Positions 11,939 to 23,120 of a stretch of 64,000 nt of DNA are shown in pieces. A program made the translations under genes and the position numbers. The notes under the pieces are model-generated. The model worked only from the letters and a program-made list of their open reading frames with translations. It had not been told where the DNA came from and did not search any database. Each line of letters begins with the position of its first letter. Within the stretch, counting starts at the first letter, position 1. Origin of the DNA: Solen grandis (Eukaryota; Mollusca; Bivalvia; Adapedonta; Solenidae); NCBI GenBank assembly GCA_021229015.1, contig CM037789.1, positions 41,080,926-41,144,925 of the forward strand. The letters run 5' to 3'.

Positions 11939-12437
11939 GTAAGTTTAAGGAATTTGTTTTCAATCATTTTCAAATGAATACATTGAATTAAGTTTATTTT
12001 GAATTTACTGTAAAAATAATTGTTTGATTAAAACTAGTAACTTGCATGTATGGCAGAACTAAAGATGGGGACCACTTTTATCAAATTCCGCCTTTCGTTG
12101 TCCCATAGAATACATCATATATACAGTACTGTTGAGACGTGCAACTGAACTGAACGCATTTTTTTTTTGGCTCACTACGTTTTTTTTCCACTACGTTCTT
12201 TCCATAGGCATATTCCTTTCTTAAAATAGTGTCCCTAACTTGCTATTTGAAGTCCATGTTTTTTCTTTCCTCCCCAAAGTAAAATGGCGAATATGGCATT
12301 AAGTCTGACAATAAATCCTACATTTATCTTACCGGTATAGCAAGGGATATAAATCTTCATGGATAATTTACTTAATTCTAAAAGAAAATTAGATTTGCCT
12401 TTCTTTAATTGTTTTTTATTTTATTTTCCCTAACAGC

Positions 12438-13946
12438 ATGGCGACCAGTGATTCCATAGAGACAAGTTCGGACTCTTACACTCCGCCCTACTGTGATGAT
12501 CACAAGAACAATCTCATCACAACGTTCTGCGAGGATCACAATACATTGATATGTGAACAATGTACCAAGTTAACACACCGGAAATGTGTAATGACCTCGC
12601 TACGTGATAAAAGCAGTAAGATGAATATATATCAGGTGGACAATATGTTGACGAAGATGAAAGAAATAAAACAAAACGTTGAGAAATTACTATCATCCCG
12701 GGGTAAAGATGCTGATATTTTGGTTGAAGAGGCAGAAAAGTCTGTTAATGATGTCAGGGAATTTAGGAGGAGAATAAATGAAACGATTGATGATCTTGAG
12801 ATAAAGGCTCACAAGGCAATTGAAGACGCTAAAAAGGCCAAGGAATCAATTTTGAAAGATCACGTGACTACATGTGAATATATTTTGAAGCAAGTTAACG
12901 AAAGTATTAGGCAAATGCAAGACTGTCAGGCCTCAATGAATAAAGAAATTATGTTTATCGGACTGACAAAGTCATCTAGTAAAGTCAAGGAAATGGAGAA
13001 GATTGTAACAGAAGTAGAGTCGGAAGCTTCCATATCATGTCACCTGACTTTCCAACACAACAAAGTAATAGAAGATCTCTTACAGCAGGTGACTGAGCTC
13101 GGTCACGTGATTACAACCTTTCAAAGCAGTGATGTATCCAGCGGAGAGAATATACTTGAAATGACAGTTTCTAGTAAACAAGACATCAGCATTAACACAG
13201 ATAGGATAACTGGTTCAACATTTCTCCCCAGTGGTGATCTTGTTTTATGTGACTATGATAACAATAAGTTACATCTGTATAGCCCCACCTTCATCTCTAA
13301 GAAGAATGTAGATCTACCACCAGGACCATGGGACGTCTGTACAGTAGCTGATACAGAGGTTGTCGTCACGTTACCAGGGCAACAGAAGATTCAGTTTGTC
13401 TCTGTACAGCCGCGGCTGAGACTCGGAAAATCATTGAGAGTAGACAGGCAATGTTGGGGTATAGACTGTCATGGCGGCATGATGTACGTCACGTGTCACA
13501 ATTATAATAATGGAGAAGTACTGGTGATGACGATGGATGGACAGATACAGAGGAGACTCGGGCTGGTACAAGGACGGTACATGTTTACAAGCCCATACTA
13601 TGTACGTGTCAGTCGCTATAGTGACCGTGTTTATATACCTGACAGGAACACCGACACCGTAACATGTCTGACACAAAATGGTGATTTGGTCTATAAGTAT
13701 AAACACAAGGATTTATCTTATCCTGTAGACATTCACGTAGACAGTCAGGACAACATACTTGTAAGTGGGGCTGGGTCTTACAACATTCATCGTGTAGATA
13801 AGCTCGGTACTCACCACTCCATACTGGTCAGTCACAGTGATGGGGTAGAAAGTCCGTGGTGTCTCTCATACCGGGACACTGATGGGGCGTTGTTTGTAGG
13901 AATGGAAAGTAAACCTGCTGGTAAGGTGTTCTGGCTGAAGAAGTAA
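12438..13946 (+). CDS. B-box / coiled-coil / NHL-like propeller protein (TRIM-like, no RING)
   Basis: A 502-residue uninterrupted frame. Residues 19-50 form a B-box-type zinc site (C19, H22, C31, H34, C39, C42, H47, C50; for example ICEQCTKLTHRKC). Residues about 60-230 are Lys/Glu-rich helix with heptad character, a likely dimerising coiled coil. Residues about 240-502 read as short repeated blades (STFLPSGDLVLCDYDNNKLH, VYIPDRNTDTVTCLTQNGDL, HVDSQDNILVSG) typical of NHL/TRIM2-TRIM71-like beta-propellers, ending in VFWLKK. No RING finger precedes the B-box, so ubiquitin-ligase activity is not supported. Such RING-less TRIM-like proteins are expanded in bivalves and often linked to innate immunity; that role is by family only. 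The start ATG lies one base after a splice acceptor, implying a spliced 5' UTR and a single coding exon. Cytoplasmic location is expected, as there is no signal peptide or membrane segment. Confidence 0.9.
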   Translation: MATSDSIETSSDSYTPPYCDDHKNNLITTFCEDHNTLICEQCTKLTHRKCVMTSLRDKSSKMNIYQVDNMLTKMKEIKQNVEKLLSSRGKDADILVEEAEKSVNDVREFRRRINETIDDLEIKAHKAIEDAKKAKESILKDHVTTCEYILKQVNESIRQMQDCQASMNKEIMFIGLTKSSSKVKEMEKIVTEVESEASISCHLTFQHNKVIEDLLQQVTELGHVITTFQSSDVSSGENILEMTVSSKQDISINTDRITGSTFLPSGDLVLCDYDNNKLHLYSPTFISKKNVDLPPGPWDVCTVADTEVVVTLPGQQKIQFVSVQPRLRLGKSLRVDRQCWGIDCHGGMMYVTCHNYNNGEVLVMTMDGQIQRRLGLVQGRYMFTSPYYVRVSRYSDRVYIPDRNTDTVTCLTQNGDLVYKYKHKDLSYPVDIHVDSQDNILVSGAGSYNIHRVDKLGTHHSILVSHSDGVESPWCLSYRDTDGALFVGMESKPAGKVFWLKK

Positions 13947-14164
13947 TATGTCGACTGTTTTATCAGGATTAATATCACCATGGCAACCTTGAAGTATTGT
14001 TTCAAATATATCAAGTCAGACACTCTTATTACATGGTGCGAGTATTTGAGAGTCAGGCAGGAACTCGAACCGGGGACCGCTTGATTGTAGGGCTAGTTTG
14101 TCAACAATCAAGAAATTTATTTGCTTAACATAAATTCCACTCCATATTTAAGATTGTAAGATAA

Positions 14165-14320
14165 TTTACATGTATTTTGATTGGTTTGGTTGCAGCAAAT
14201 CGTGTTTCATGTTTTCCACGTGATCTTCGTGTCTATATTTGTCGTATAATCTATTTTTAGCTCAGCTCGACTCGAGGTTACACAGTTACTCCGTACAAAA
14301 CATTCATGTATTTTCTGAAC
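14165..14320 (+). repeat. Segment paralogous to 28745-28890
   Basis: Within the TRIM 3' flank, TTGCAGCAAATCGTGTTTCAT (21 bp, 14190-14210) is identical to 28770-28790. Similarity continues through CTTCGTGTC, TTTTA.CTCA, CTCGAG.TAACACA and TACAAAA. It marks an old local duplication. Confidence 0.65.
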
Positions 14321-14526
14321 ATGATGATATACTTGGGTGCTCGCTTTCCTATTTAATAGCTTATGACAGTTTTTAAAACTTCTTCTGTTTATATAGGTGA
14401 ATATATATCTTTATTTTTACTTTTTATTTTCACATATTATATGTAGCAAAATGTGCTGAAATCGACCAACCTCGTTTTTATGATACGTTCGTATATCGAT
14501 GGTTAACATCTTTAACAAATGGCTAA

Positions 14527-14532
14527 AATAAA
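14527..14532 (+). terminator. Candidate polyadenylation signal of the TRIM-like gene
   Basis: AATAAA lies about 580 bp after the stop codon and is followed by a TCTCTCTTTG stretch. It is the first canonical hexamer noted downstream; the true 3' end is unverified. Confidence 0.4.
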
Positions 14533-14899
14533 CATCTCTCTTTGAAAAGAAAAAAAATAATGCTATGAGATAAGTTATGATTGTTTAAATTATCAGATTA
14601 AGTGGTTCAAATATCCGCCGGTACTTCATTTTTTTGTTTTTCATATAAGTATTCCATAGAGGTTCCTTGATCAGAACATTGAAAAAAAGTCACCGAGTTC
14701 ATTTTGAAGTGAATGAGTTGTTTCCATGGTAACAGGGACAAGGTGTGTCCTTCTTGTCGAACTGAGCAATAATTATATATGTGCGATTTATTTTTGTCGC
14801 ATATTTACTGACTGTTTTTCCATTCTTTTATATATTACGTATTATATTTTAAAACATCTTTTCGAGTGCTATATTGCGGAATAATGCACGGTGTTAAGT

Positions 14900-15125
14900 T
14901 CAGATGCGCAAAAATCTATTATCACGAAGGCCGGAGTCGTGGGTTCAATCTCCGGTCAGGACATACCATTGTTAAAATGGTTCTGGTATGTCTTCTTTGC
15001 CTGGTGCTCAGTATCAGGGTAGTTCCAGGACTGGTTGTCAAGGTGATGAGATAATGTTACAGAGGTACTGCTGTCAGATCCATTGAATCTGGAGTCAGTG
15101 TTATAAGTATTTCAATAGATAATTC
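14900..15125 (+). mobile_element. SINE family B fragment, degenerate
   Basis: A B-box region GTCGTGGGTTCAATCTCCGG is followed by TGGTATGTCTTC, TGGTGCTCAG and AGGACTGGTTG, then AGTATTTCAATAGAT. This is the order expected for family B on the plus strand. The 5' part of the tRNA head is missing. The short open frame at 14866-15054 lies inside it and is not a gene. Confidence 0.55.
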
Positions 15126-15769
15126 TATTACTTCAAAATACAGTTTATATAATGTGTGTCATTACTTATTTTATTATTCCGTATACTTTTAAATCATTCA
15201 TGCTCATGGTTAATTTTCGTCGCTTTCCTGATTTTTTATCCGGAGATATTTTCCCTAGGAAAATGATTCATTAATCAATCACTATGTTTTTCTTGAACAC
15301 GAATCCATTTATAACCATCAACGCACCAGCTGTATTTTCTGTTATACAGATTCCTCGAAATTAAGTGTCAACGAAAAATAATGATTTTATAGAAACCGTG
15401 ATCAGATCTACCTGTGCAAACATAATTCTAGACAGCGCAATGACAGATCCGTTCATGTCCGTTAATTATGCCTACCAAAATAATTGGCTAAGCGTCCGTT
15501 ATGATAAATGCATGAACATTTACTCAATAGGGAAATATAAACACATATAAAGACATTCACAGGTCATATGTGTTAAAATGTCCAATTTATTGTTTGTTTT
15601 CTTTTTGTGTACTTTCTCTTGTATATGCTTGCATACATTTGCATGTATAAAGTGTAAATATCCTAAAATTTTCAAATGCATTTTTTTGTATTTGTATGGA
15701 CCTCTTTAATTTAAAATGATTGTTTCGTTTATGACAGTAAGATTTTCTGAATTATGTCCAGTGAAACCT
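15126..15769. other. Intergenic, no gene seen
   Basis: AT-rich sequence without recognised repeats or coding potential; one 61-codon frame (15365-15550) has no protein-like features. Confidence 0.4.
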
Positions 15770-16318
15770 CTGAACAAAGGTCACTGGCCACAACTGAATC
15801 ATGGCTTTTACTTGGAGGTGGCTAATATTCAATGGCTAAATTCTCGGTGACTGGCCATGTTCACGGTTGGGCTTTTATTCAGAGGCAAAATTCATTATTA
15901 TTTGGAATCCTCTCGCTGGCCTTTGTTCACCATTGGACCGTTATTCAGAGGTAAAATGACTTTTTACTTGGAATCCTCTCGCTGGCCTTTGTTCACCATT
16001 GGGCCGTTATTCAGAGGTAAAATGATTTTAAACTTGGAATCCTCTCGCTGGCCTTTGTTCACCATAAGACCGTTATTCAGAGGTAAAATGACTTTTTACT
16101 TGGAATCCTCTCGCTGGCCTTTGTTCACCCCTGGACCGTTATTCAGAGGTAAAATGCCTTATAACTTGAAATCCTCTCGCTGGTCTTTGTTCACCATTGG
16201 ACCGTTATTCAGAGGTAAAATGCCTTATAACTTGGAATCCTCTTGCTGGATCATCCATTGGGCCGTTATTCAGAGGAAAATGCTCTATTTATTCAGTGAT
16301 GAGAATTCTTTCCCCCCC

Positions 16319-16359
<41 letters not shown>

Positions 16360-16570
16360 TTCGATGTCCTCTTTTCACAGTCAGGCTGTTTCCAGAGTCA
16401 ATGACCTTACAAGGTGGTTGTATGTTTTAGATGTTCTGTTTATTTCTAAAATTTCGGTGTTTGTAATCCGGTCACTGGCCTTTGTACAGAGGTCTATTTT
16501 AGATGTTAGAATCACTTAAATCGTCGGTGGGAACCAGGTCACTGGCCTTTGTACCTGTAGGCTGTACCCA
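15770..16570 (+). repeat. 66-bp minisatellite and degenerate flanking units
   Basis: TCCTCTCGCTGGCCTTTGTTCACC recurs at 15908, 15974, 16040, 16106 and 16172, an exact 66-bp period. Each unit contains CCGTTATTCAGAGGTAAAATG. Because 66 is a multiple of three, the array stays open for 220 codons (15857-16519) with a 22-residue repeat (GPLFRGKM....SSRWPLFTI). No signal peptide, domain or splice context supports a gene. A (CA)n tract interrupts the array at 16320-16358. Degenerate units with GGTCACTGGCCTTTGTAC continue to about 16570. Confidence 0.8.
16320..16358. repeat. (CA)n microsatellite
   Basis: Nineteen uninterrupted CA dinucleotides. Confidence 0.95.
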
Positions 16571-16732
16571 GAGGTGTAGGGGATAATGTGACTTGATTTT
16601 GTCATATGTTCGTAAAAGAATTTGTACAGATTTTATCACACACATGTTAAATATGGTCCTTCATTTTGATTAAATTCTTATCAATACATTTATGAAGAAT
16701 TTATCTATTAATTAACATTTCCAGACGCTTTA

Positions 16733-17289
16733 AAACAGCTCGTTCACAGATGATCGGTAGAATAAATAAAGAAAAAATAAATGACTACTCTAATTGTTGG
16801 GGTAGGTAAAGTGTTTGTTTCCTGATCGGTAGAATTAAAAAAATATAACTCTCTCCTCGTTAAAGTTTTTGTTCCTGACAGTGTAGATCACATTGTACAG
16901 GGAAAGGCCATTTTCAGTCAAAATTAGTTTACGGTATCCCTGAAGCAGATGCGTGTGGTACCACGTGACATTTTCTGCAATATGGCTTCTTCGCCAGTTC
17001 AGGGTAGTGATTTCGTAACTTCGGCCTATAACGTTAGCGTTAAAACGTTAATAAGATCAGCCAAGTGACGGTAACTGAAAATAGAAAATCTAAATACAGG
17101 TTTTATAATGTTCAATATAGTTTCAATACCCTATGTGACGGTAAAGCCTGTGATGGGGAAACCATCCATTTTTTACGACCATTGATGGTTGCATTTGGTG
17201 ACCATGCGTCTGTTTATGGGTATTGATAGACGTAATACACATTGTAAAATATAATTTTCCGTCAGTGACCATCTGTGAAAGAGCTGTTT
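16733..17289. mobile_element. 557-bp TIR element (MITE-like) with empty site in the paralogous locus
   Basis: The ends are AAACAGCTCGTTCACAGATG and, in reverse complement, AAACAGCTCTTTCACAGATG; 21 of 23 bases match through GATC/GGTC. The flanks AGACG and TTTCAACATTGTATTAAT are joined directly in the related locus near 27869-27890, so the related locus shows the unoccupied site. No transposase frame is present. The exact target duplication (TTT or CTTT) is ambiguous. Confidence 0.8.
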
Positions 17290-17507
17290 CAACATTGTAT
17301 TAATTTGTACTTTGTAGAATCAATTTACGCCTTCTTTTGCATGCTGTAATATGATTTATGCTTATGTTACCAGGTCAGTATGTATGTATATGCAATTATA
17401 AATCTTACTAATCTTGTTTGATTTTTTATCCCTCGCTTACGAATCACCATTTCTTTTGCGTTCGAGTTTGAATTCTGCAACTATTTGACCATTAAATTTT
17501 ATATTAA

Positions 17508-17757
17508 GCACTGCTTGAGACAGATATAGTGCAGCAACCCTGCAGTTTCACGCCGTAGATATGTGGCATGATACCACAGCCAGTCACATTATCCTAACAC
17601 CGGGCTAACCAGTTCAGCAATAACCCTTATAAAACAGTTATGCTGAGTGCTATAAAAGTACCATTTTTACGATTTTGGTATGTCGCGGCCGGAGATTGAA
17701 CCCACGACCTCCCGCTCCCGAGGCGGACGCTCTATCCACTCAGCTGCCGGTCGACCT
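17508..17757 (-). mobile_element. SINE family B copy, tail-truncated
   Basis: Read on the minus strand it has the family B tRNA-like head (AGCGTCCGCCTCGGGAGCGG, B box GTGGGTTCAATC), then GACATACCAAAATCGTAAAA and TGGGGTATCATGCC-type body. The usual CGTTAAACCC tail is missing. Confidence 0.7.
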
Positions 17758-18002
17758 TTGGTCGCGTCACCAAATTTGTTTTTTTATTTTACAATTTAAA
17801 CTTTGCTGTTTTGAACAGAATCTGGGCCACAGTATTGTATGAGCAAACAGAAGTCCCTGATCAGGCAGATCCTGGAAGTTAATATCTAATCTGGATTTGC
17901 TATGTTTGCTAAGGCGTCAAATGCGTCTATTTGGATTAAAGGGTAAATTTTGAATTTATGTAGATTGGAAATTAAGTTCTTATACAAAGTATACTAATTA
18001 CT

Positions 18003-18135
18003 CTCGACGGTTCCTGGGTTGGACCAGTACTTGGCGCCTTGGAAGCCATGAAAAATCCTTGCCCCAAATGGGGTTCGAACCAATAACTTTCGGATCTCCA
18101 GTCAGCTATGTCAAAACTAGACGACGGCGCTCTAT
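18003..18135 (-). mobile_element. SINE family C, copy 1
   Basis: On the minus strand it reads a tRNA-like segment with B box TTGGTTCGAACCCC, then GGCAAGGATTTTTCATG and ACTGGTCCAACCCAGGAACC. The same order occurs at 33441-33615 on the plus strand. Confidence 0.6.
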
Positions 18136-18439
18136 TTATTTTTGTTAGTTATGGTTCTGGCAAATCGCGTATCTTCCAATAATTATTGTCCGACATTAGG
18201 ATAGTGTGACAGAATATGGTATCATGTCAATCGACTTCATTGTTTTTTTCGATAAATCGGCAACAGAGCGGTTGTACATGACCATTTAAATATGGATCAC
18301 AAATATCCAGCAATGGATACTGACAATGAATGAGAGCTTAAAAACAGGCGATTTCTGGAATCTAGAGTTTTTAACATGCATCTTACGGTATGACAATTCG
18401 CAGGGTGCAGGTAGTACAATCGGTTGATTTATTTAGTAT

Positions 18440-18600
18440 ACACATCGGTTACGGTGATGTGTGGTTAGAGTATCCGCAATGGCAGCTGGATCCCAAGAGT
18501 TCGATCCCCTGTCGCTTCATAGTTGCTCAAAGGGTATCGATATGGCTGTGGTGACATGCCACATGTCTGGCGTAAGTCTGTAAATGACACAATACTCTTT
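18440..18600 (+). mobile_element. SINE family B, degenerate copy
   Basis: TGTGGTTAGAGTATCCGC and GAGTTCGATCCCC correspond to the A- and B-box regions of family B. A decayed body containing ATGCCACATGTCTGGCGT follows. Confidence 0.45.
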
Positions 18601-19299
18601 TTTTCATATTTATGTGTTTAAATACGACCATCAGGTACGCCACGATTCCCTGTAAAAGAATTAGCAAATCAGGGCATAACGATCAAATAAATCAATTAAT
18701 CAAATGATTAATCCCTCATAGATCGTAAACAAACAGTAAACAGAGGAAACCCAATTATTGCCAATTACCGGTGTAATTAACTAATGCATTTTACATGAAA
18801 TGATAGTTCCTACATGTAAACGACATGTAGACGGTTTAAGTTTAACGATAAAAATCTTGCAAATAAAAACATAATTATATGATATAAAAAGCATCTGTTG
18901 ATACGCAATTAATGATGATAATCTAATGCTGATATTTAAGTAAATAAAGAAAACAAGTACAGTATCAAAACACTTCGCCGGAAGTGACGTCGGAAATGAC
19001 ATCAAACCGTACGCAGAGCGGCGACGTTACTGACATCGCCAAATATAAGAACGTTATTACGAACGCGCGCGTCGCCGCCAAATGATGCGTTGCGGCAAAA
19101 TAAACTTTAATAATATAACCTATGACAAACTGTACAGTTAGTTGTGATTGGAATCAGTCGAAAAATATTTGTCGATTAATCAGAGGCAAAGGTCACAGAT
19201 TCATTGATTAATCATGATATTTTCGCTGTCATCGTCACTCACCCATGTCATGCCATTCGTTACCTTTATCCAAAATTTAAAAAACCGGCCTTCCCCCCA
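18601..19299. other. Intergenic, no gene seen
   Basis: Mostly unique AT-rich sequence. A short GC-richer patch with GAACGCGCGCGTCGCCGCC (about 19059-19080) stands out, but nothing identifies it as a promoter. Confidence 0.4.
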
Positions 19300-19304
19300 A
19301 TTCC

Positions 19305-19612
19305 CCACTATGTACACTGGCCATCCGCTACGCCATGTATACTGGTCGTCCGCTACGCTATGTATACTTGTCACTAGCTCTCACATTTATACTGGTCACT
19401 AGCTACGCCATGTACACTAATCACCCGCTTTGCCATGTACATTTGACGTCCATTCTGTCATGTACACTTGTCACCCAAATATAACATAATAATCGTCCGC
19501 TACGTCATGTACATTTGTCGATCGCTACGCCATGTACACTAGTCACCCGCTTTGCCATGTATACTTGTCGTTCATTCTGTCATGTACACTTGTCACCCAA
19601 ATTTAACAGAAA
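19305..19612. repeat. 24-bp minisatellite with 122-bp higher-order period
   Basis: Variants of CGCCATGTACACTGGTCACCCGCTA repeat with a period near 24-25 bp. A run of four or five variants, starting GCTACGCCATGTACACTA and ending CTTGTCACCCAAAT, occurs at 19402 and again at 19524, giving a 122-bp higher-order period. Confidence 0.75.
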
Positions 19613-20119
19613 GTCCAGTCTTAAAAATGAGGCAAACTAATGCTAACCGATAGCAGGTACATGTTAACAGTTTTCAAATAGTTCACCCTAAGTTTTTACG
19701 TGTTTTAAATTTTATATACATTTATTCTAGAACAAAATCGTAACTAAAATTGTTTCTGATCTTCATATATGTTCCATGCACAAACAGTCAAAAACAGGTT
19801 TCTATATGATTTTTAATATCAAAGTTTGAATTAAATTTACATAGCTGTATAAAATGAATGTCTGCGTGTTTGTGTGGGGGAGTTAAGTTGCCTAATATGA
19901 AAGACGACTGCAAAATTTTTTTTTCGGCAGACGACATCCAGAATATTCAAGTCTCTTACAATTTATTGTAAAACTCCCATTTTTTTATTATCATCATAAT
20001 GATTGAGACCTTCTTAACAACTCCTGCATATCTTGACGTAATTACACATATCTTACACTATCATTATATAAGACGGTTTACAATGTAGACTTGTTCTTCG
20101 TCATTTCAACCCGATGTTG

Positions 20120-20305
20120 GATTAATCATGACATTCTATGAGCGGTCTAAATACCCGGCCACTTTATTTTAACAACAGGGTAGCCAGTACTGCTTAGCGC
20201 CAAGCAAGAGAGATATTTTAGTATCCTTTTGAACGACTTTTGCTTAAAGCGGCCTGGATCGACCCGCCCCCTGTTTAGCTCTAACCACTCGGCCATTATG
20301 CATGA
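20120..20305 (-). mobile_element. SINE family B, degenerate copy
   Basis: CTCTAACCACTCGGCCAT at the right end and TGCTTAGCGCCAAGCAAG in the middle match the minus-strand layout of family B. The tail is lost. Confidence 0.5.
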
Positions 20306-20680
20306 AACATACCCTGTAGATCTAATAAATCTGTTACCCATTTTTGAATACACAATGATGTCCTCTTGTAAAGTTGTAATTTATTTCTTCTGTCACATTT
20401 GAGAACCGGGCGGTATTTAGTTCTTGAAGTAGATACTACCCTGTTTGATAAAGAAGCTGCATGTGAATGGTCCTTGGACATCATCGATGTATGTAATCAC
20501 AAAATATGCAAAATACCCCTGATATAATAAGAAATGCATTGCATATTATAATATATATACATGTATAAGTGAATTGCAACTAAATGTATTCATTTACGGT
20601 CGGAATTAGTCGTACATCGATTCTCTGAGGCGGGTAGGTATTGCTTGATTTTTTTCAGTGGGTACAGTAATAGTTTAACG

Positions 20681-20700
20681 TATATATATATATATATATA
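20681..20700. repeat. (TA)n microsatellite
   Basis: Ten TA dinucleotides. Confidence 0.9.
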
Positions 20701-20749
20701 CAATCACAGAACCATCAAGAGAGATCAGTATATAACAAATTAATCATTG

Positions 20750-20860
20750 CCGTCGGTTCTTTGGTTGGAAAGTACTTTGTGTCAAACGAGGTTTAAACCC
20801 ACAAACAACCTTTAGATCTGAAAGTATGTCCGCTATCACTTAACAACGTCGCCACTATAT
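20750..20860 (-). mobile_element. SINE family C, degenerate copy
   Basis: In reverse complement the order is GGTTGTTTGTGGGTTTAAACC, then AAAGTACTTTCCAACCAAAG and GAACCGAC, comparable to family C at 33441-33615. Strongly diverged. Confidence 0.35.
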
Positions 20861-21195
20861 CACAAATAATATACACATATATATATAATATTTCGGGTTA
20901 TCTTCGTTGCGAAACGATATGTTTCGTCATAACCTCTAACATTAAGAAAATTTAATATTAAAAAAATATGCGAACATCTCATTCTATTATTTTAGATGAT
21001 TGTGAAAAAAAGCTTCCTTTTCTGCCTTAACAAAGTTATATCCTATATGTACTTTCAAGTATGGTTGAAACACATGCGCTTGTGTTGAGGTCAGAATCGA
21101 AAACGAGTTTCGGGAAGACAGTTATGTTTGTCTTTTTCATGAAAACAGGCCAATTAAATTATGCCAAAATGCATTTTATGTGTGTGTGTGACTGC

Positions 21196-21223
21196 GGGGG
21201 GGGGGGGGGGGGGGGGGGGGGGG
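21196..21223 (+). repeat. 28-bp poly(G) tract
   Basis: Twenty-eight consecutive G, preceded by (GT)n. A 45-bp poly(C) tract follows 460 bp downstream. The length is subject to sequencing error. Confidence 0.8.
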
Positions 21224-21683
21224 CAACAAGTATGTGTGATTCGTTTACATCAAAGACTTGGATACATTTGTTCAAAGTAACGATCTCCGTAATCGAGTAA
21301 AGCCAGAATCCGTTCCTTATCATTTAATATAAAGTAAATACAGAGGGACAAAAAACACACAAAAAATGTAATGAAGATTCTAATGAAATTAGTAACTGTG
21401 AATTTCTAGTACTAGTTGAAATATCCTCAGAGAAAAGGACAAGGATATTTCTAAGTCGAATCTAGGATGTTTATTGATGACCGCCCCAGAAAAGCTTCCC
21501 TTCCTTCCCTTTATTATTTGGTATACAGATGTTCCAGTGTTGGATAGTCGAATGTTGTCCCCGGTATATTTAGAGGGAAAAATCAAAGCAACGCGCTGAG
21601 CAACTTCGACTGGAATTACAATTTGAAATAGTTATACTTCTACTTCCAGCATAAATTTGATAGTAAGAAAACGGTCATTTGAC

Positions 21684-21684
<1 letters not shown>

Positions 21685-21729
<45 letters not shown>
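21685..21729 (+). repeat. 45-bp poly(C) tract
   Basis: Forty-five consecutive C followed by (AC)n. On the minus strand this is poly(G), able in principle to form G-quadruplexes. Confidence 0.8.
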
Positions 21730-21731
<2 letters not shown>

Positions 21732-22704
21732 CACACACACACACGAAAATACCTGCAATTATCGTTACTCGCTCATTGTTTCATGATAACCACACCGGCA
21801 GTCTTTTAGTGTCTTGTAGGCTTTGATTTGATTCAGATTGGTCCAGAGTGAAGTTCCATAAGGAGGTCATGACCTTACAAATAATACGCTTGTGAGCGCT
21901 AAATGGTACAGTGCGGTGAAAATGGCTGTGGTAATTATGCAAATCTTCTATGCCTGCATCAGTCTGATCTTGCGGTAAAACTTAGGCTTTTCATAATCCA
22001 TATACATGTAATTAGCTGAACTTATTAGTAAATCTCTCAAAGCATTGATATATCCAGCGGAGGAAATATAATGGACGTTTCTTAAACTGTAAATCAAGTA
22101 CAAATGTATGTTTACATTAACAGGATTATCCAACCAGTGTACGTGTGAAGCACGTGGTGAACTATTGACTTTTGTGACACTGTTTGTGAGCACTTAACCA
22201 AAGTTTGAATAGAAACTGTCAAAATTACAATAGGAGGAGTAGTTACATACAAATCTTGTTGTTAATCTAGATGTATAATGAACCCCCTTTTTAAAAAATT
22301 GTTGTATGCGTCTATTTAGGGCTTGTGACTACTGCTGGTATATGATCCTCCTAATTTTATAGATTTTAATAAGTAAAAAGTTTTACACTCTTATTAAATA
22401 AGTGCTTTCAGTCAAAAGTTTATATATCAGCAGTTGAAACAACCAACCATTAGCTTGTTTAAACGGTGTTTTATAGTTTTAAGAACTATAATTCTTAAAT
22501 GTTTATAGTCTCTCTTATTTCTATAACAGAAAGGTTTGCATGATTTGTATATAGATGTTTTATTCGTTGTATGATGTTGTTAACCATGCAAAGTGAGACT
22601 CAAATAAAGATATACAAATTGCGGAACCGCCCATCTAGTAATCAATATATCAAAATAAACTCGAACTGTATGACCAAACATTCTGGAAAACCTACAGATT
22701 TCAT

Positions 22705-22984
22705 GAGCATTTGTTTGACTTGACTTGACTCTTTGAGTTTACCGTCGCTTCGACTGTATTTCAGTCATATAGCGACGTCCAGCTAATTACAGGTGGAGGA
22801 AGACCCCGAATGCACGGAGGCATCCGGGTAGAACCACCGACCTACCGCAAGCCATCTGGAAGGCTTCCTCGCATGAAAATCCGAATGACCCTGCCGGGAT
22901 TTGAACCTACGCGGTGAGGGGCTGATTGAGTGTTAAAGTCAGCGATATTACCCTCTCGGCCACGAAGGACCCGAGCATTTGTTT
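22705..22984 (-). mobile_element. tRNA-derived SINE, family A, copy 2 with 12-bp TSD
   Basis: The body (22717-22972) is flanked by GAGCATTTGTTT at 22705-22716 and 22973-22984. On the minus strand the tRNA-like head is at the right (TGGCCGAGAGGGTAATATCG, B box GGTTCAAATCC) and the GCGACGGTAAACTC tail at the left. Confidence 0.85.
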
Positions 22985-23120
22985 GCTATCACGAAAAGCA
23001 CGTCACTCACAATCCTTTTCCAAATGTTATGAAAGTTTGTATTAGTTACCGTTTATATTTTCACTTTTAAGGAATTTATCGCAAGCGACGCGAATAATGG
23101 ATAATCAAGATGGACAAACT

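Noticed and set aside
14038..14100. Possible tRNA-like segment (GAACTCGAACCGGGGACCGC)
   Set aside because: Only a B-box-like stretch is present; too short and diverged to assign to a SINE family.
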